From JBEDKD01 sp041172365 (GTDB taxonomy: Bacteria; Cyanobacteriota; Cyanobacteriia; Cyanobacteriales; Microcoleaceae): 16,487 nt of DNA. Below are positions 1-5,740 of this stretch, one piece after another. The DNA is taken from the NCBI GenBank assembly GCA_041172365.1, contig JBEDKD010000398.1, forward strand, positions 1 through 16,487, written 5' to 3'. The first letter of the stretch is position 1. Each line of letters opens with the position of its first letter. The notes beneath the pieces are model-generated. The model was not told where the DNA came from, did not search any database, and saw only the letters and a program-made list of their open reading frames with translations. The position numbers and the translations under genes are program-made.

Positions 1-71
1 GTAGTAATCAAGTCAGTTTCCAAAGTTAAGAAGTATTGCCAGTAATGATAATTAGTTATTGCTTGAGTCAT
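1..71 (-). CDS. 5' end of an unidentified leftward gene (partial)
   Basis: An ATG at 71-69 on the minus strand opens a frame that stays open to the window edge, giving 23 residues starting MTQAITNYHYWQYF. A clear Shine-Dalgarno sequence (AGGAG in CCAGGAGACAAGCA) lies about 6 bases upstream of the ATG, which is the main reason for calling a gene on so little sequence. The aromatic-rich start (YHYWQYF followed by LETDL) recalls cyanobacterial hypothetical proteins, but no function can be assigned from 23 residues. The tandem hairpins at 175-270 lie upstream of it and would insulate it from leftward transcription of the toxin-antitoxin locus. Confidence 0.6.
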   Translation of the reverse strand, partial: MTQAITNYHYWQYFLTLETDLIT

Positions 72-174
72 TGCTTGTCTCCTGGGTACTCTTTATTCTG
101 ATTATAACGCAGATATCTGCGCTTTTGGTGGGGCGATTAGGTCGCGATCGCGTTGTAATCTGTTGGGCAAAATG

Positions 175-200
175 AAACCCCCAGTTTTGGGCGGGGGTTT
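175..200 (-). terminator. Rho-independent terminator-like hairpin, copy 1
   Basis: An 8-bp perfect stem (AAACCCCC / GGGGGTTT) closes a 10-nt loop. Read leftward it is followed by TTTCATTTTG, so it could end leftward transcription from the toxin-antitoxin locus. The unit with its GTTGGGCAAAAT flank is repeated about 67 bp downstream. Confidence 0.55.
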
Positions 201-241
201 GTTGGTTTTGATGGCTTGCGTGTTGTACTGTTGGGCAAAAT

Positions 242-270
242 AAACCCCCCAGTTTTGTGCCGGGGGGTTT
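242..270 (-). terminator. Rho-independent terminator-like hairpin, copy 2
   Basis: A 9-bp perfect stem (AAACCCCCC / GGGGGGTTT) with the same AGTTTTG loop start as copy 1. Read leftward it is followed by TTTATTTTG. With the hairpin at 175-200 it forms a tandem pair downstream of the antitoxin gene at 527-886. Confidence 0.6.
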
Positions 271-477
271 GTCAGGGTTCTGAAGATTAGCCCGATCGCG
301 CCTCTATTGCCATCAGAAACGTAGGGGCACGACACTGCCGTACCCTGCACGATCGCGTTGATTTCCGATAGTAATTACTGTTAACATATCAATGGGTATC
401 TCCTGCATTTTGTCAAGGGTTGTTAGACTAATTTTTTCGGTTTCTCGATAGACAGAATGCGCGCGACGGGGGTATTA

Positions 478-502
478 TTTCATCTCTCCAGAAAACGCGA
501 TC
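478..502. repeat. 25-bp direct repeat, left copy
   Basis: The 25 bases beginning TTTCATCTCTCCAG and ending GCGATC are identical to 1431-1455. The two copies bracket the first toxin-antitoxin locus with its promoter region. Confidence 0.75.
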
Positions 503-526
503 GGGCTGATGTTTCGCGTACCATTT

Positions 527-886
527 CTAAACTAAGACTTCTTCCGGTTGGGGAGAATTTTCCTGAGACTCTTGGGGTTGTTGCTCAACTGTTACCGTAA
601 GTTTTAAACCTAATTGTTTGAGCCAATCTCCCAGATAGTAAATCACATAACTTCCCTTTTCCGAGAGCAATTCATCTAACTTTTCGTAATGTTGTTTAAC
701 TTCTTCTGGTGTCATTTTAGCTTCCCCTAAAGCTTCCACAATATGACGAAGTGCTAATCTCAATAATTTGGGATCAATTTCTTCCCCTTCATCTAATTCA
801 AAATGGGTTTCCAGATACAAAGCCGCATAACTGGGATCTTTGAGTTGTTCAATCAGAAAAGGATGATAGGGTAAACTTGTAGTCAT
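527..886 (-). CDS. HigA-like antitoxin of toxin-antitoxin locus 1
   Basis: A 119-aa acidic protein starting MTTSLPYHPFLIEQLKDP. The layout fits the antidote partners of RelE/HigB-type killer proteins: an N-terminal LKDPSYAALYL segment, a helical middle (LLRLALRHIVEAL), then LLSEKG...LGDWLKQLGLKLTV. That end matches the LSEKGNP...LGLKLSV helices of the degenerate HTH in addiction-module antidote proteins. It would neutralise the toxin and probably bind its own promoter. It starts only 4 bases after the toxin stop, the usual HigBA order and coupling. The paralogue at 3133-3483 shares the LDELLS.KG and LGLKLTVTV cores and the QPQE...NSPQPE tail. The frame is intact, unlike the toxin. The HTH assignment is by pattern and was not confirmed by a profile search. 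Confidence 0.75.
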   Translation of the reverse strand: MTTSLPYHPFLIEQLKDPSYAALYLETHFELDEGEEIDPKLLRLALRHIVEALGEAKMTPEEVKQHYEKLDELLSEKGSYVIYYLGDWLKQLGLKLTVTVEQQPQESQENSPQPEEVLV

Positions 887-890
887 GGTT

Positions 891-1346
891 TTAATTCCTA
901 TAATTATTCCAGTATTTTATCGCGTGGCGAATATCTTGATCTTGAGTGCTTTTATCTCCACCCATGAGAAGCAAGACAATTGTCGCTCCTACTTGTCCAA
1001 AATAGACTCGATAACCGGGACCATAATCTATCTTTAATTCATAGACTCCAGCACCGACTGAGCGAGTATCTCCGAAATTTCCTGCCTGAAGTCGGTTGAG
1101 TCTCAAGTCAATCCTATATTGCGCTTTAGGATCTCGCAAAGACTCAAACCAGTCTGCAAAACGAACTTGGGAGCATCTCATTTTTGCAAATATATCCGTA
1201 GGGGCGAAGCATTCCGGTAAGAAATCCCTGGTTTTAACCAATAATTTATCTGCCGGAATGCTTCGCCCCTACAAAATTGGGATGCTCCCAGGAACTTTAG
1301 CATCTTCGGTTATGTAACGTTTTATTTCCCTTGGTTGTACTTCCAT
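891..1346 (-). pseudogene. RelE/HigB-family toxin gene interrupted by a foldback element
   Basis: From the ATG at 1346-1344 the minus strand reads MEVQPREIKRYITEDAKV, the normal N-terminus of the addiction-module killer family. It then enters an inserted element and hits TAG within it (after ...GSIPIL). Past the insertion the same frame resumes with FADWFESLRDPKAQ, then IDYGPGYRVYFG, LLLMGGDKSTQ and the stop at 891. Removing 129 bases (123-bp element plus 6-bp target copy) restores an uninterrupted frame of 108 codons, the usual family size. An apparent 116-aa ORF starts only at a TTG inside the element (MVKTRDF...), so it is not the native gene. A shortened protein could start at the TTG or at an ATG in the element's end (MRCSQVRF), but would lack the first strand and helix. 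The native product would be a ribosome-dependent or related mRNA interferase; this copy is probably dead. Confidence 0.85.
1168..1290. mobile_element. 123-bp MITE-like foldback element
   Basis: The ends are 19-bp terminal inverted repeats with two mismatches (TGGGAGCATCTCATTTTTG and TGGGAGCATCCCAATTTTG). Nested inside are perfect 20-bp inverted arms at 1198-1217 and 1253-1272, starting GTAGGGGCGAAGC. The flanks are CGAACT on the left and GGAACT on the right: a 6-bp target duplication with one mismatch, or 5 bp plus one base. No coding capacity is seen, so it would depend on a transposase elsewhere. It lies within the toxin reading frame near codon 19. Similar GGGAGCATC and GTAGGGGCGAAGC sequences are, to my recollection, dispersed in many cyanobacterial genomes. 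Confidence 0.85.
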
Positions 1347-1372
1347 GATTTGATTCTAACATCTCTCTCCTG

Positions 1373-1400
1373 ATTTTATCAGATTTCTTAATTTTGTAAA
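1373..1400 (-). promoter_or_regulatory. Probable sigma-70 promoter of toxin-antitoxin locus 1
   Basis: On the minus strand, TTTACA (1400-1395) and TAAAAT (1378-1373) are separated by 16 bases. They lie about 27 bases upstream of the native toxin ATG at 1346. An AGGAGAG stretch follows the -10 element but is closer to an out-of-frame ATG than to the toxin start. Confidence 0.5.
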
Positions 1401-1430
1401 CTCTCAAAATTTTACCCCATCGCGCTTTTC

Positions 1431-1455
1431 TTTCATCTCTCCAGAAAACGCGATC
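1431..1455. repeat. 25-bp direct repeat, right copy
   Basis: Identical over 25 bases to 478-502 and in the same orientation. It lies just upstream of the promoter of toxin-antitoxin locus 1 and just downstream of the membrane protein gene at 1468-2178. Confidence 0.75.
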
Positions 1456-1467
1456 TATTGTCTTGTT

Positions 1468-2178
1468 TTAAGTTTTATCTTGTAACCTTCGCACCTCTTT
1501 CTGGACACTCATTCCAATTTCTAAAGCCTCATTTAGCAACCGTCCATATTCACTCGCCCGGTTACTTACATCTAACGCCATCAACGCGGTTAGATTATTG
1601 TCAAGATTTGTAAATAATTGAGAATTCCGCCCAATTAAAGCCTCATTTTCCCTCATAATTCTCTCCGTTTTTAAAGCACAAACTAAACTCTCTCTTGTCA
1701 CGAGTAAAGCTTCCATCACCGCCTCACGGTTAATTAAATTTACTGGCAAATTCCCCGCGTCCATTAAGCGATCAATTATCTCCACCGCGGCGATTACTTC
1801 ATTATATTTATCGACTTTATCCCCTAAATTAGCTAAAGTTACTAAAGGCTTAGAGAGGACCCAAATATAGATATTTCCTCCCATCGTTATTGCCAAACTC
1901 ATCAAAAAAGGAATTAGCAACACTTGGAAAAAATTGGCTCCATCATTCCCTGAAACCATACTCTTTTGTGTTATGATTAAAAACAGAGGAATGACGATAA
2001 TTAAATTCAAGCTAAATCCTATTAACTCAGTCACCAAAAGAGAGAGCAAATTTTTACTAAATTGCTTGTGACGATGCAGCCGATATAAATTTACCATCCA
2101 CAGATTAGAGATCGCGGAGCCGCTTAAGGATTCTAATTCCGTTTCGGTAAAGGCTAATTTCTTCAATTCATCTGCCAT
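1468..2178 (-). CDS. Two-helix membrane protein with helical cytosolic tail, unknown function
   Basis: A 236-aa protein, taking the ATG at 2178 (MADELKKLAF); a TTG two codons earlier would lengthen it slightly but is the weaker start. Hydrophobic segments at about residues 44-70 and 83-107 predict two membrane helices separated by a short polar loop. Residues 110-236 are charged, helix-forming and rich in E, R, N and L (EALLVTRESLVCALKTERIM, then NLDNNLTALMALDVSNRASE), consistent with a long cytosolic helical or coiled-coil domain. No catalytic motif is recognisable. It starts 20 bases after the stop of the upstream membrane gene (2199-2885), so the two are almost certainly cotranscribed and may form a complex. 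I do not recognise the family. Confidence 0.7.
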   Translation of the reverse strand: MADELKKLAFTETELESLSGSAISNLWMVNLYRLHRHKQFSKNLLSLLVTELIGFSLNLIIVIPLFLIITQKSMVSGNDGANFFQVLLIPFLMSLAITMGGNIYIWVLSKPLVTLANLGDKVDKYNEVIAAVEIIDRLMDAGNLPVNLINREAVMEALLVTRESLVCALKTERIMRENEALIGRNSQLFTNLDNNLTALMALDVSNRASEYGRLLNEALEIGMSVQKEVRRLQDKT

Positions 2179-2198
2179 ACACAAATTTACCTAAATCT

Positions 2199-2885
2199 CT
2201 AATATCTGCCATTTTGAAAAAGATGGGCAATCCCTTCGAGAATGTTTAAATAAAAGTTGCTCCCCCGAGCACGGAAAACAGAAAACGGCTGATCGGGATC
2301 TCCAAAAAAAGGTCGAAGTGTCCATCCTAATTGACAACCAACAAACCCATAAAGCACTAACCAAAATTGTAAAATTTGGTTGCGAATTTTTAAGCCGTTG
2401 GTATCTTCTTCTGACAAAAAGTTCATCCCTTGATATAAAAAGGACACTCCTAAAAAACCAGTTAAGGCAAAAATCGCGACATTTAATAACTTAAAAAAGT
2501 TGTAATCGTAGGTACTAATCAGAAAAAATAAGGAAACTGGTGCAAAAGCAAAAAGAAGAACCGAAATGAAGGTTACTGCTGTCATTAGTAAGGTTAAATA
2601 TTGCTCAAAGGAGCGTTTTGAGCCAAACATGACGTTAAAAAAGTATAAAGTGGGAAAACAGATGATCACGGTAATTAAATAAAATGCCGGTAATTTAATC
2701 GCGGACATAATTGCCTGCATCCAAGTAGAGGAGGCTCCGATAATTAAACCGTAAATCGCGAAAAATGCTGAACTTGAAATCAACAACCCTAAGATTTTGT
2801 TTTTCAGTTTTATCCCTTGGCGGATTTCTTCTAAAAATAGCACACGATCGCGTAGTAATTGCATCACAATAGCAAAATATTTCAT
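2199..2885 (-). CDS. Five-helix integral membrane protein, unknown function
   Basis: A 228-aa protein starting at the ATG at 2885 (MKYFAIVMQLLRDRV). This start is chosen over a TTG seven codons upstream because AAGGAGAGG sits right in front of it. Hydrophobic stretches at about 31-52, 63-87, 96-124, 131-155 and 169-189 predict five membrane helices. The last is followed by a distinctive LGWTLRPFFGDPDQPFSVFR segment, which looks like the conserved signature of the family. I recall similar cyanobacterial membrane proteins carrying an unhelpful 'actin-binding WH2' label, with no experimental function. It is the first gene of a two-gene leftward operon with 1468-2178. Confidence 0.75.
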   Translation of the reverse strand: MKYFAIVMQLLRDRVLFLEEIRQGIKLKNKILGLLISSSAFFAIYGLIIGASSTWMQAIMSAIKLPAFYLITVIICFPTLYFFNVMFGSKRSFEQYLTLLMTAVTFISVLLFAFAPVSLFFLISTYDYNFFKLLNVAIFALTGFLGVSFLYQGMNFLSEEDTNGLKIRNQILQFWLVLYGFVGCQLGWTLRPFFGDPDQPFSVFRARGSNFYLNILEGIAHLFQNGRY

Positions 2886-3132
2886 ACCCTCTCCTTTTCC
2901 TAGCAATTTTACTCTAAATCCCTTAACTTCTGGTATAGCTTATCTTCTGTTAAAATGTCAACTCATCCAGACAAAACAGAATTCTGCGCCAGATTCATGT
3001 AGAGTAAGCGACAAAGATATGGGAAAATCTCAAGATTTTACCCTCACCGTGTTGCTTCTGCCCTCGCCAATGCTCTCGCTTTTTTTCTCAATGCTATCCT
3101 ACGCGATCGGGTGAAGTTTTCGCGTACTATCT

Positions 3133-3483
3133 CTAAACGAAGAAGTCCTCCGGTTGAGGAGAATTGTCCAGACACTCTTGCGGTTGTTTATCAACTGTTA
3201 CCGTAAGTTTTAAACCCAAAACTTTTAACCAAATTCCCAGATCATAAATAGCATCATTGCCTTTTTTTGACAATAATTCATCCAATTTTACTAAATGCTC
3301 TTTTGCTTCTTCTGGAGTCATTTTTTCTTGACACAGTGCTTCTGCTACATGATAGAGAACAACTTTTAATAATTCGGGTTCAGGATCGGTTTCGTCAAAA
3401 AAAACATCTATATAAGCGGCGGATATAATGGGATCTTTGAGAAAGTCCATGAGAAAAGGATGGTACTGTAAACCTTTAGTCAT
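3133..3483 (-). CDS. HigA-like antitoxin of toxin-antitoxin locus 2 (orphaned)
   Basis: A 116-aa paralogue of the antitoxin at 527-886, starting MTKGLQYHPFLMDFLKDP. It keeps KMTPEEA, LDELLSKKG, LGIWLKVLGLKLTVTV and the acidic QPQE...NSPQPE tail. The frame stays open upstream to about 3600, giving an apparent 155-aa protein, but that extension is decayed toxin sequence, so the ATG at 3483 (aligned with the ATG of the first copy) is the real start. The 4-base spacer between toxin and antitoxin is also preserved. Similarity to locus 1 continues about 30 bp past the stop codon (3103-3132 against 497-526), so the whole locus was duplicated. With its toxin destroyed it stands as a solitary antitoxin. 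Confidence 0.75.
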   Translation of the reverse strand: MTKGLQYHPFLMDFLKDPIISAAYIDVFFDETDPEPELLKVVLYHVAEALCQEKMTPEEAKEHLVKLDELLSKKGNDAIYDLGIWLKVLGLKLTVTVDKQPQECLDNSPQPEDFFV

Positions 3484-3487
3484 TGTT

Positions 3488-3800
3488 TGCACTCCTGTAA
3501 TCAGTCTAGTATGATAAGGCTTGACAAAGATATTTATTGGGGTGTATTTATCCCACCTATGAGGATAAATACAAGGATTAATTCGGGTTTTCCAAAACAA
3601 ATTTTATACCCAGGAGGATAGTCTATTGGTAATTTTAAAATACCTCCACTGCGCGATAATCTACCAGAGTTACTAGCTTAATACATTGAAGCCTAAAGAC
3701 GATCTTAGCTTGTTTCTTTAGAATTCGCAGGGAATCAAGCCACTCCTGCAATGGAACTTTGCGATCGCGACATAAGCTGTTACCCATTAGACATCTCCAT
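3488..3800 (-). pseudogene. Decayed RelE/HigB-family toxin, remnant of locus 2
   Basis: The minus strand contains the toxin fold in three successive frames. From 3760 it reads KVPLQEWLDSLR, matching the family's N-terminal K-V-P-F-x-x-W-F-x-S-L-R-D block, and runs on to a stop. A frameshift then gives GGILKLPIDYPPGYKICFGK from 3647, matching G-V-Y-E-L-K-I-D-Y-G-P-G-Y-R-V-Y-F-G, followed by ILVFILIGG for IVLLLMGG. Another frameshift gives DKYT for DKST, then a TACTAGACTGATTACAGGAG stretch aligning with the 3' end of toxin 1 just before the antitoxin. A likely former start ATG is at 3800-3798. Its length of 313 bp compares with 327 bp for reconstructed toxin 1. At least two indels have destroyed it and the native stop codon is gone. 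Confidence 0.8.
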
Positions 3801-3874
3801 AAACTACTGTAGGGTAGGCTAACCCTATCATTGCTCCGATTTTTAGGATATGTCTATTTTTAATTCCTAGTGCA

Positions 3875-3909
3875 ACAGGTTTGGAGCCTGTGACAAGCCG
3901 GATGCTTGT
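3875..3909. repeat. Two adjacent short hairpins
   Basis: ACAGG/CCTGT (3875-3891) and ACAAGC/GCTTGT (3893-3909) are adjacent small inverted repeats in the intergenic region upstream of the phosphoesterase gene. Repeats of the form ACAAGCCGGATGCTTGT are, to my recollection, dispersed in cyanobacterial intergenic DNA. No function is implied. Confidence 0.5.
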
Positions 3910-4064
3910 CCTACTTTAATGCGATCGTCACATATCTCATATTATTCTATCTGGTTAAGTAACAGTTTTTTCAGCTAGGATAAGATCAATGATTAAAATT
4001 AATTTAATTTATCATTTGCCTAAGTGACAGTCTTTGTATATCATTAAATCTTATGGGATTTACA

Positions 4065-5003
4065 ATGACAAGTTCAATGAGTGACAAAAAACAGATTAAA
4101 ATAGCAGTAGTCGGGGATGTTCACGAACAATGGGAACCCGATGATGGCCAAGCTTTAAAGCATTTAGGCATTGATTTGGTGTTGTTTGTAGGAGATTTTG
4201 GCAATGAATCGATCCCTGTCGTAAGCGCGATCGCGTCTTTAGATATCCCCAAAGCGGTAGTATTTGGAAATCACGATTCTTGGTACACCGCGACGGATTG
4301 GGGACGGAAACAATGTCCTTACGATCGCGCACAGGAAAACCGAGTTAAACAGCAAATGGAATTAATGCAGGATGCCCATGTGGGATATGGGAAACGAGAT
4401 TTTCCCGAATTAGGGTTAACAGTAGTAGGTGCGCGTCCCTTTACTTGGGGGGGTTCGGAGTGGAAATATGAAGAGTTTTATCGAGAGTGGTTTGGGGTGG
4501 ATAGTTTTGCCGAATCGACTCGACGTATCATGGAGGGCGTTAAGGATGCGGCTTATGATACGATCATTTTTCTGGGACATAATGGGCCCACGGGGTTAGG
4601 AGACTTAGCCGAAGATCCCTGCGGCCGTGATTGGAAACCCTTGGGAGGCGATTTTGGTGATCCTGACTTCAGAGACGCGATCGCACAAACTCTCGAATTA
4701 GGTAAAAAAGTCCCCTTAGTCACCTTTGGACATATGCACCATCGTCTCAGACATACGAAAAAATTATTACGCAAATCAATCCATGAGAGTGAAGAGGGGA
4801 CTGTTTACCTAAACTGCGCCAGTGTCCCCCGTATTATCGAGACACAGACAGGGAAGTTACGGAATTTTTCCCTAGTGAAGTTAGAAGAAGGGGAAGTGTC
4901 GGAAATATCCTTAGTTTGGGTAGGGGATAATTTCTCCCTAGAGTCGGAGGAGGTGTTATATCGCGCAGGCGCAAAGCTTTCTGAGCCTGTCTGTATGGTT
5001 TAA
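4065..5003 (+). CDS. Calcineurin-like metallophosphoesterase (cyanobacterial/plant family)
   Basis: A predicted dinuclear-metal phosphoesterase of about 312 aa. Counting from an alternative ATG at 4053, the metal ligands are in order: GDVHEQW (D22, H24), GDF (D48), GNHDSW (N73, H74, D75), GHNGP (H176) and GHMHH (H227, H229), the full calcineurin-like set. The sequence matches my memory of the conserved cyanobacterial and plant family TIGR04168; its substrate is unknown. I chose the ATG at 4065 because GGGA lies 8 bases upstream, a spacing like that of the gene at 14438; 4053 and 4077 are also possible. The protein looks soluble. It stands alone, with repeats on both sides and tRNA-Ser downstream. 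The catalytic residues are complete, so it should be active. Confidence 0.9.
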   Translation: MTSSMSDKKQIKIAVVGDVHEQWEPDDGQALKHLGIDLVLFVGDFGNESIPVVSAIASLDIPKAVVFGNHDSWYTATDWGRKQCPYDRAQENRVKQQMELMQDAHVGYGKRDFPELGLTVVGARPFTWGGSEWKYEEFYREWFGVDSFAESTRRIMEGVKDAAYDTIIFLGHNGPTGLGDLAEDPCGRDWKPLGGDFGDPDFRDAIAQTLELGKKVPLVTFGHMHHRLRHTKKLLRKSIHESEEGTVYLNCASVPRIIETQTGKLRNFSLVKLEEGEVSEISLVWVGDNFSLESEEVLYRAGAKLSEPVCMV

Positions 5004-5045
5004 GGTTTGAGGGTTAATAGTCCCGCGGACTTCCTTTGTGTAGCC

Positions 5046-5095
5046 GCGGTTTCAACCGCTGGGGGGAATAATTTACCCTGGGGGGAATAATTTAC
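5046..5095. repeat. Hairpin plus 19-bp tandem duplication
   Basis: GCGGTT-TC-AACCGC at 5046-5059 is a perfect 6-bp stem. It is followed by an 18-bp unit CTGGGGGGAATAATTTAC at 5059-5076, exactly repeated at 5078-5095 with one intervening C. It lies between the phosphoesterase stop and tRNA-Ser. Confidence 0.75.
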
Positions 5096-5162
5096 GCGTT
5101 ATGTTTTTCCAAAACCTCTAGTCAAATTTGCCAAGGTCTGATATTATAAACATGATGCACCC

Positions 5163-5249
5163 GGAGAGGTGGCAGAGTGGTCGAATGCGCCTGACTTGAA
5201 ATCAGGTGTAGCAGTGATGTTACCGTGGGTTCAAATCCCACCCTCTCCG
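5163..5249 (+). tRNA. tRNA-Ser (anticodon UGA)
   Basis: An 87-nt class II tRNA. The acceptor stem GGAGAGG (5163-5169) pairs with CCTCTCC (5242-5248), with discriminator G at 5249. The anticodon stem CCTGA/TCAGG (5190-5194 and 5202-5206) closes a 7-nt loop with TGA at 5197-5199. A long variable arm (GTAGCAGTGATGTTACC region) follows, and the T arm is GTGGG-TTCAAAT-CCCAC. The 3' CCA is not encoded. It reads UCN serine codons, chiefly UCA. An AT-rich TATTATAA about 20 bases upstream could be its -10 element. Confidence 0.97.
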
Positions 5250-5740
5250 TTCAAATTCCCTCTATCTCGTCGTTTCAGACTACCACGAGTTAAGATATAA
5301 CAAGTTGACTTAAGGCAATTTGGTGTATTTTATGGGAGATTTTAGGGAAGATTTGGGGAAAGTAAATGGTGGTTTAGACTGGCATCAAGGAGTTTATTCC
5401 CCCTCTGCCAGGGCTGTTTCATTCTAAAAATTATTGACGGCTCCAAGCCTCAGCCACCAGAGTTTCAGACAAGAATTGCTACTAAAAAGGCAGAAAGAAG
5501 GAAAAACTCCTGGGATATTGAGAGAGGCTTTGGAAAGACAATGAATGGAAAATTGAACCGTCGCGTGAAACAGCCTGGTTCCCATCTCCTCCGTCTCCTC
5601 CCTTATTCCAAAAATTTGAGAATGAAACAGCCCTGGGGGTATTGTCCTAAATCGAGCAATTATTCTCTGGGCCAGGTTTTAATTTTTTCAACAGACGCGA
5701 TAATTTTAGGGACAAAACCTCTACCGATTTTTAATTAAAG
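5250..5740. other. Gene-poor stretch between tRNA-Ser and hsdM
   Basis: No convincing gene is seen. Short open frames exist on the plus strand (a 31-codon frame from the ATG at about 5332, and a 65-codon frame at 5541-5738) but neither has a ribosome site or recognisable motif, and the second runs through a repeat. Most of the stretch is the 229-bp inverted-repeat element at 5408-5636. No strong terminator for leftward hsdM transcription was found. Confidence 0.5.
5408..5636. mobile_element. 229-bp inverted-repeat element, MITE-like
   Basis: The ends CCAGGGCTGTTTCATTCT (5408-5425) and its exact reverse complement (5619-5636) give 18-bp perfect inverted repeats, with further AAA and TT matches inside. 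A partial internal copy, GTGAAACAGCCTGG, is near 5566. No transposase is encoded and no target duplication is evident, so this could be a non-autonomous element, a decayed insertion sequence, or two independent copies of a short repeat in opposite orientation. Confidence 0.55.

Larger units (their letters stand above)
162..273. repeat. Tandem direct duplication of a hairpin unit
   Basis: The segment starting GTTGGGCAAAATGAAACCCC at 162 recurs with few changes starting at about 230 (GTTGGGCAAAATAAACCCCC). Each copy contains a complete stem-loop and ends in GGGTTTGT. The second copy has one extra base pair in the stem, so the copies have diverged by a length change and a few substitutions. Confidence 0.7.
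72..526. other. Gene-free stretch with tandem hairpins
   Basis: I see no credible gene here. The 82-codon minus-strand ORF at 102-350 reads through the two near-identical GC-rich hairpins and has no protein-like features. The stretch contains a HIP1 octamer at 144-151, the tandem hairpins, and at 478-502 one copy of a 25-bp direct repeat whose other copy lies at 1431-1455. Confidence 0.6.

Noticed and set aside
102..350. 82-codon minus-strand ORF
   Set aside because: It reads through two tandem GC-rich hairpins, has no ribosome site and its sequence is low in protein-like features.
891..1241. An intact 116-aa RelE-type toxin gene starting at a TTG
   Set aside because: The TTG and first 25 or so codons lie inside an inserted inverted-repeat element. 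The native start and N-terminus are upstream at 1346, separated by a stop.
2797..3114. 105-codon plus-strand ORF
   Set aside because: It begins inside the opposite-strand membrane gene, has no ribosome site and shows no motif.
3133..3600. A 155-aa version of the second antitoxin
   Set aside because: The extra N-terminal residues come from decayed toxin sequence. The paralogous antitoxin begins at the position matching the ATG at 3483.
5541..5738. 65-codon plus-strand ORF
   Set aside because: It runs across the right end of the inverted-repeat element, with no Shine-Dalgarno and no motif.
5163..5740. tRNA-Ser as an integration (att) site for an island containing the hsd genes
   Set aside because: I found no second copy of the tRNA 3' end in the window and no integrase gene.
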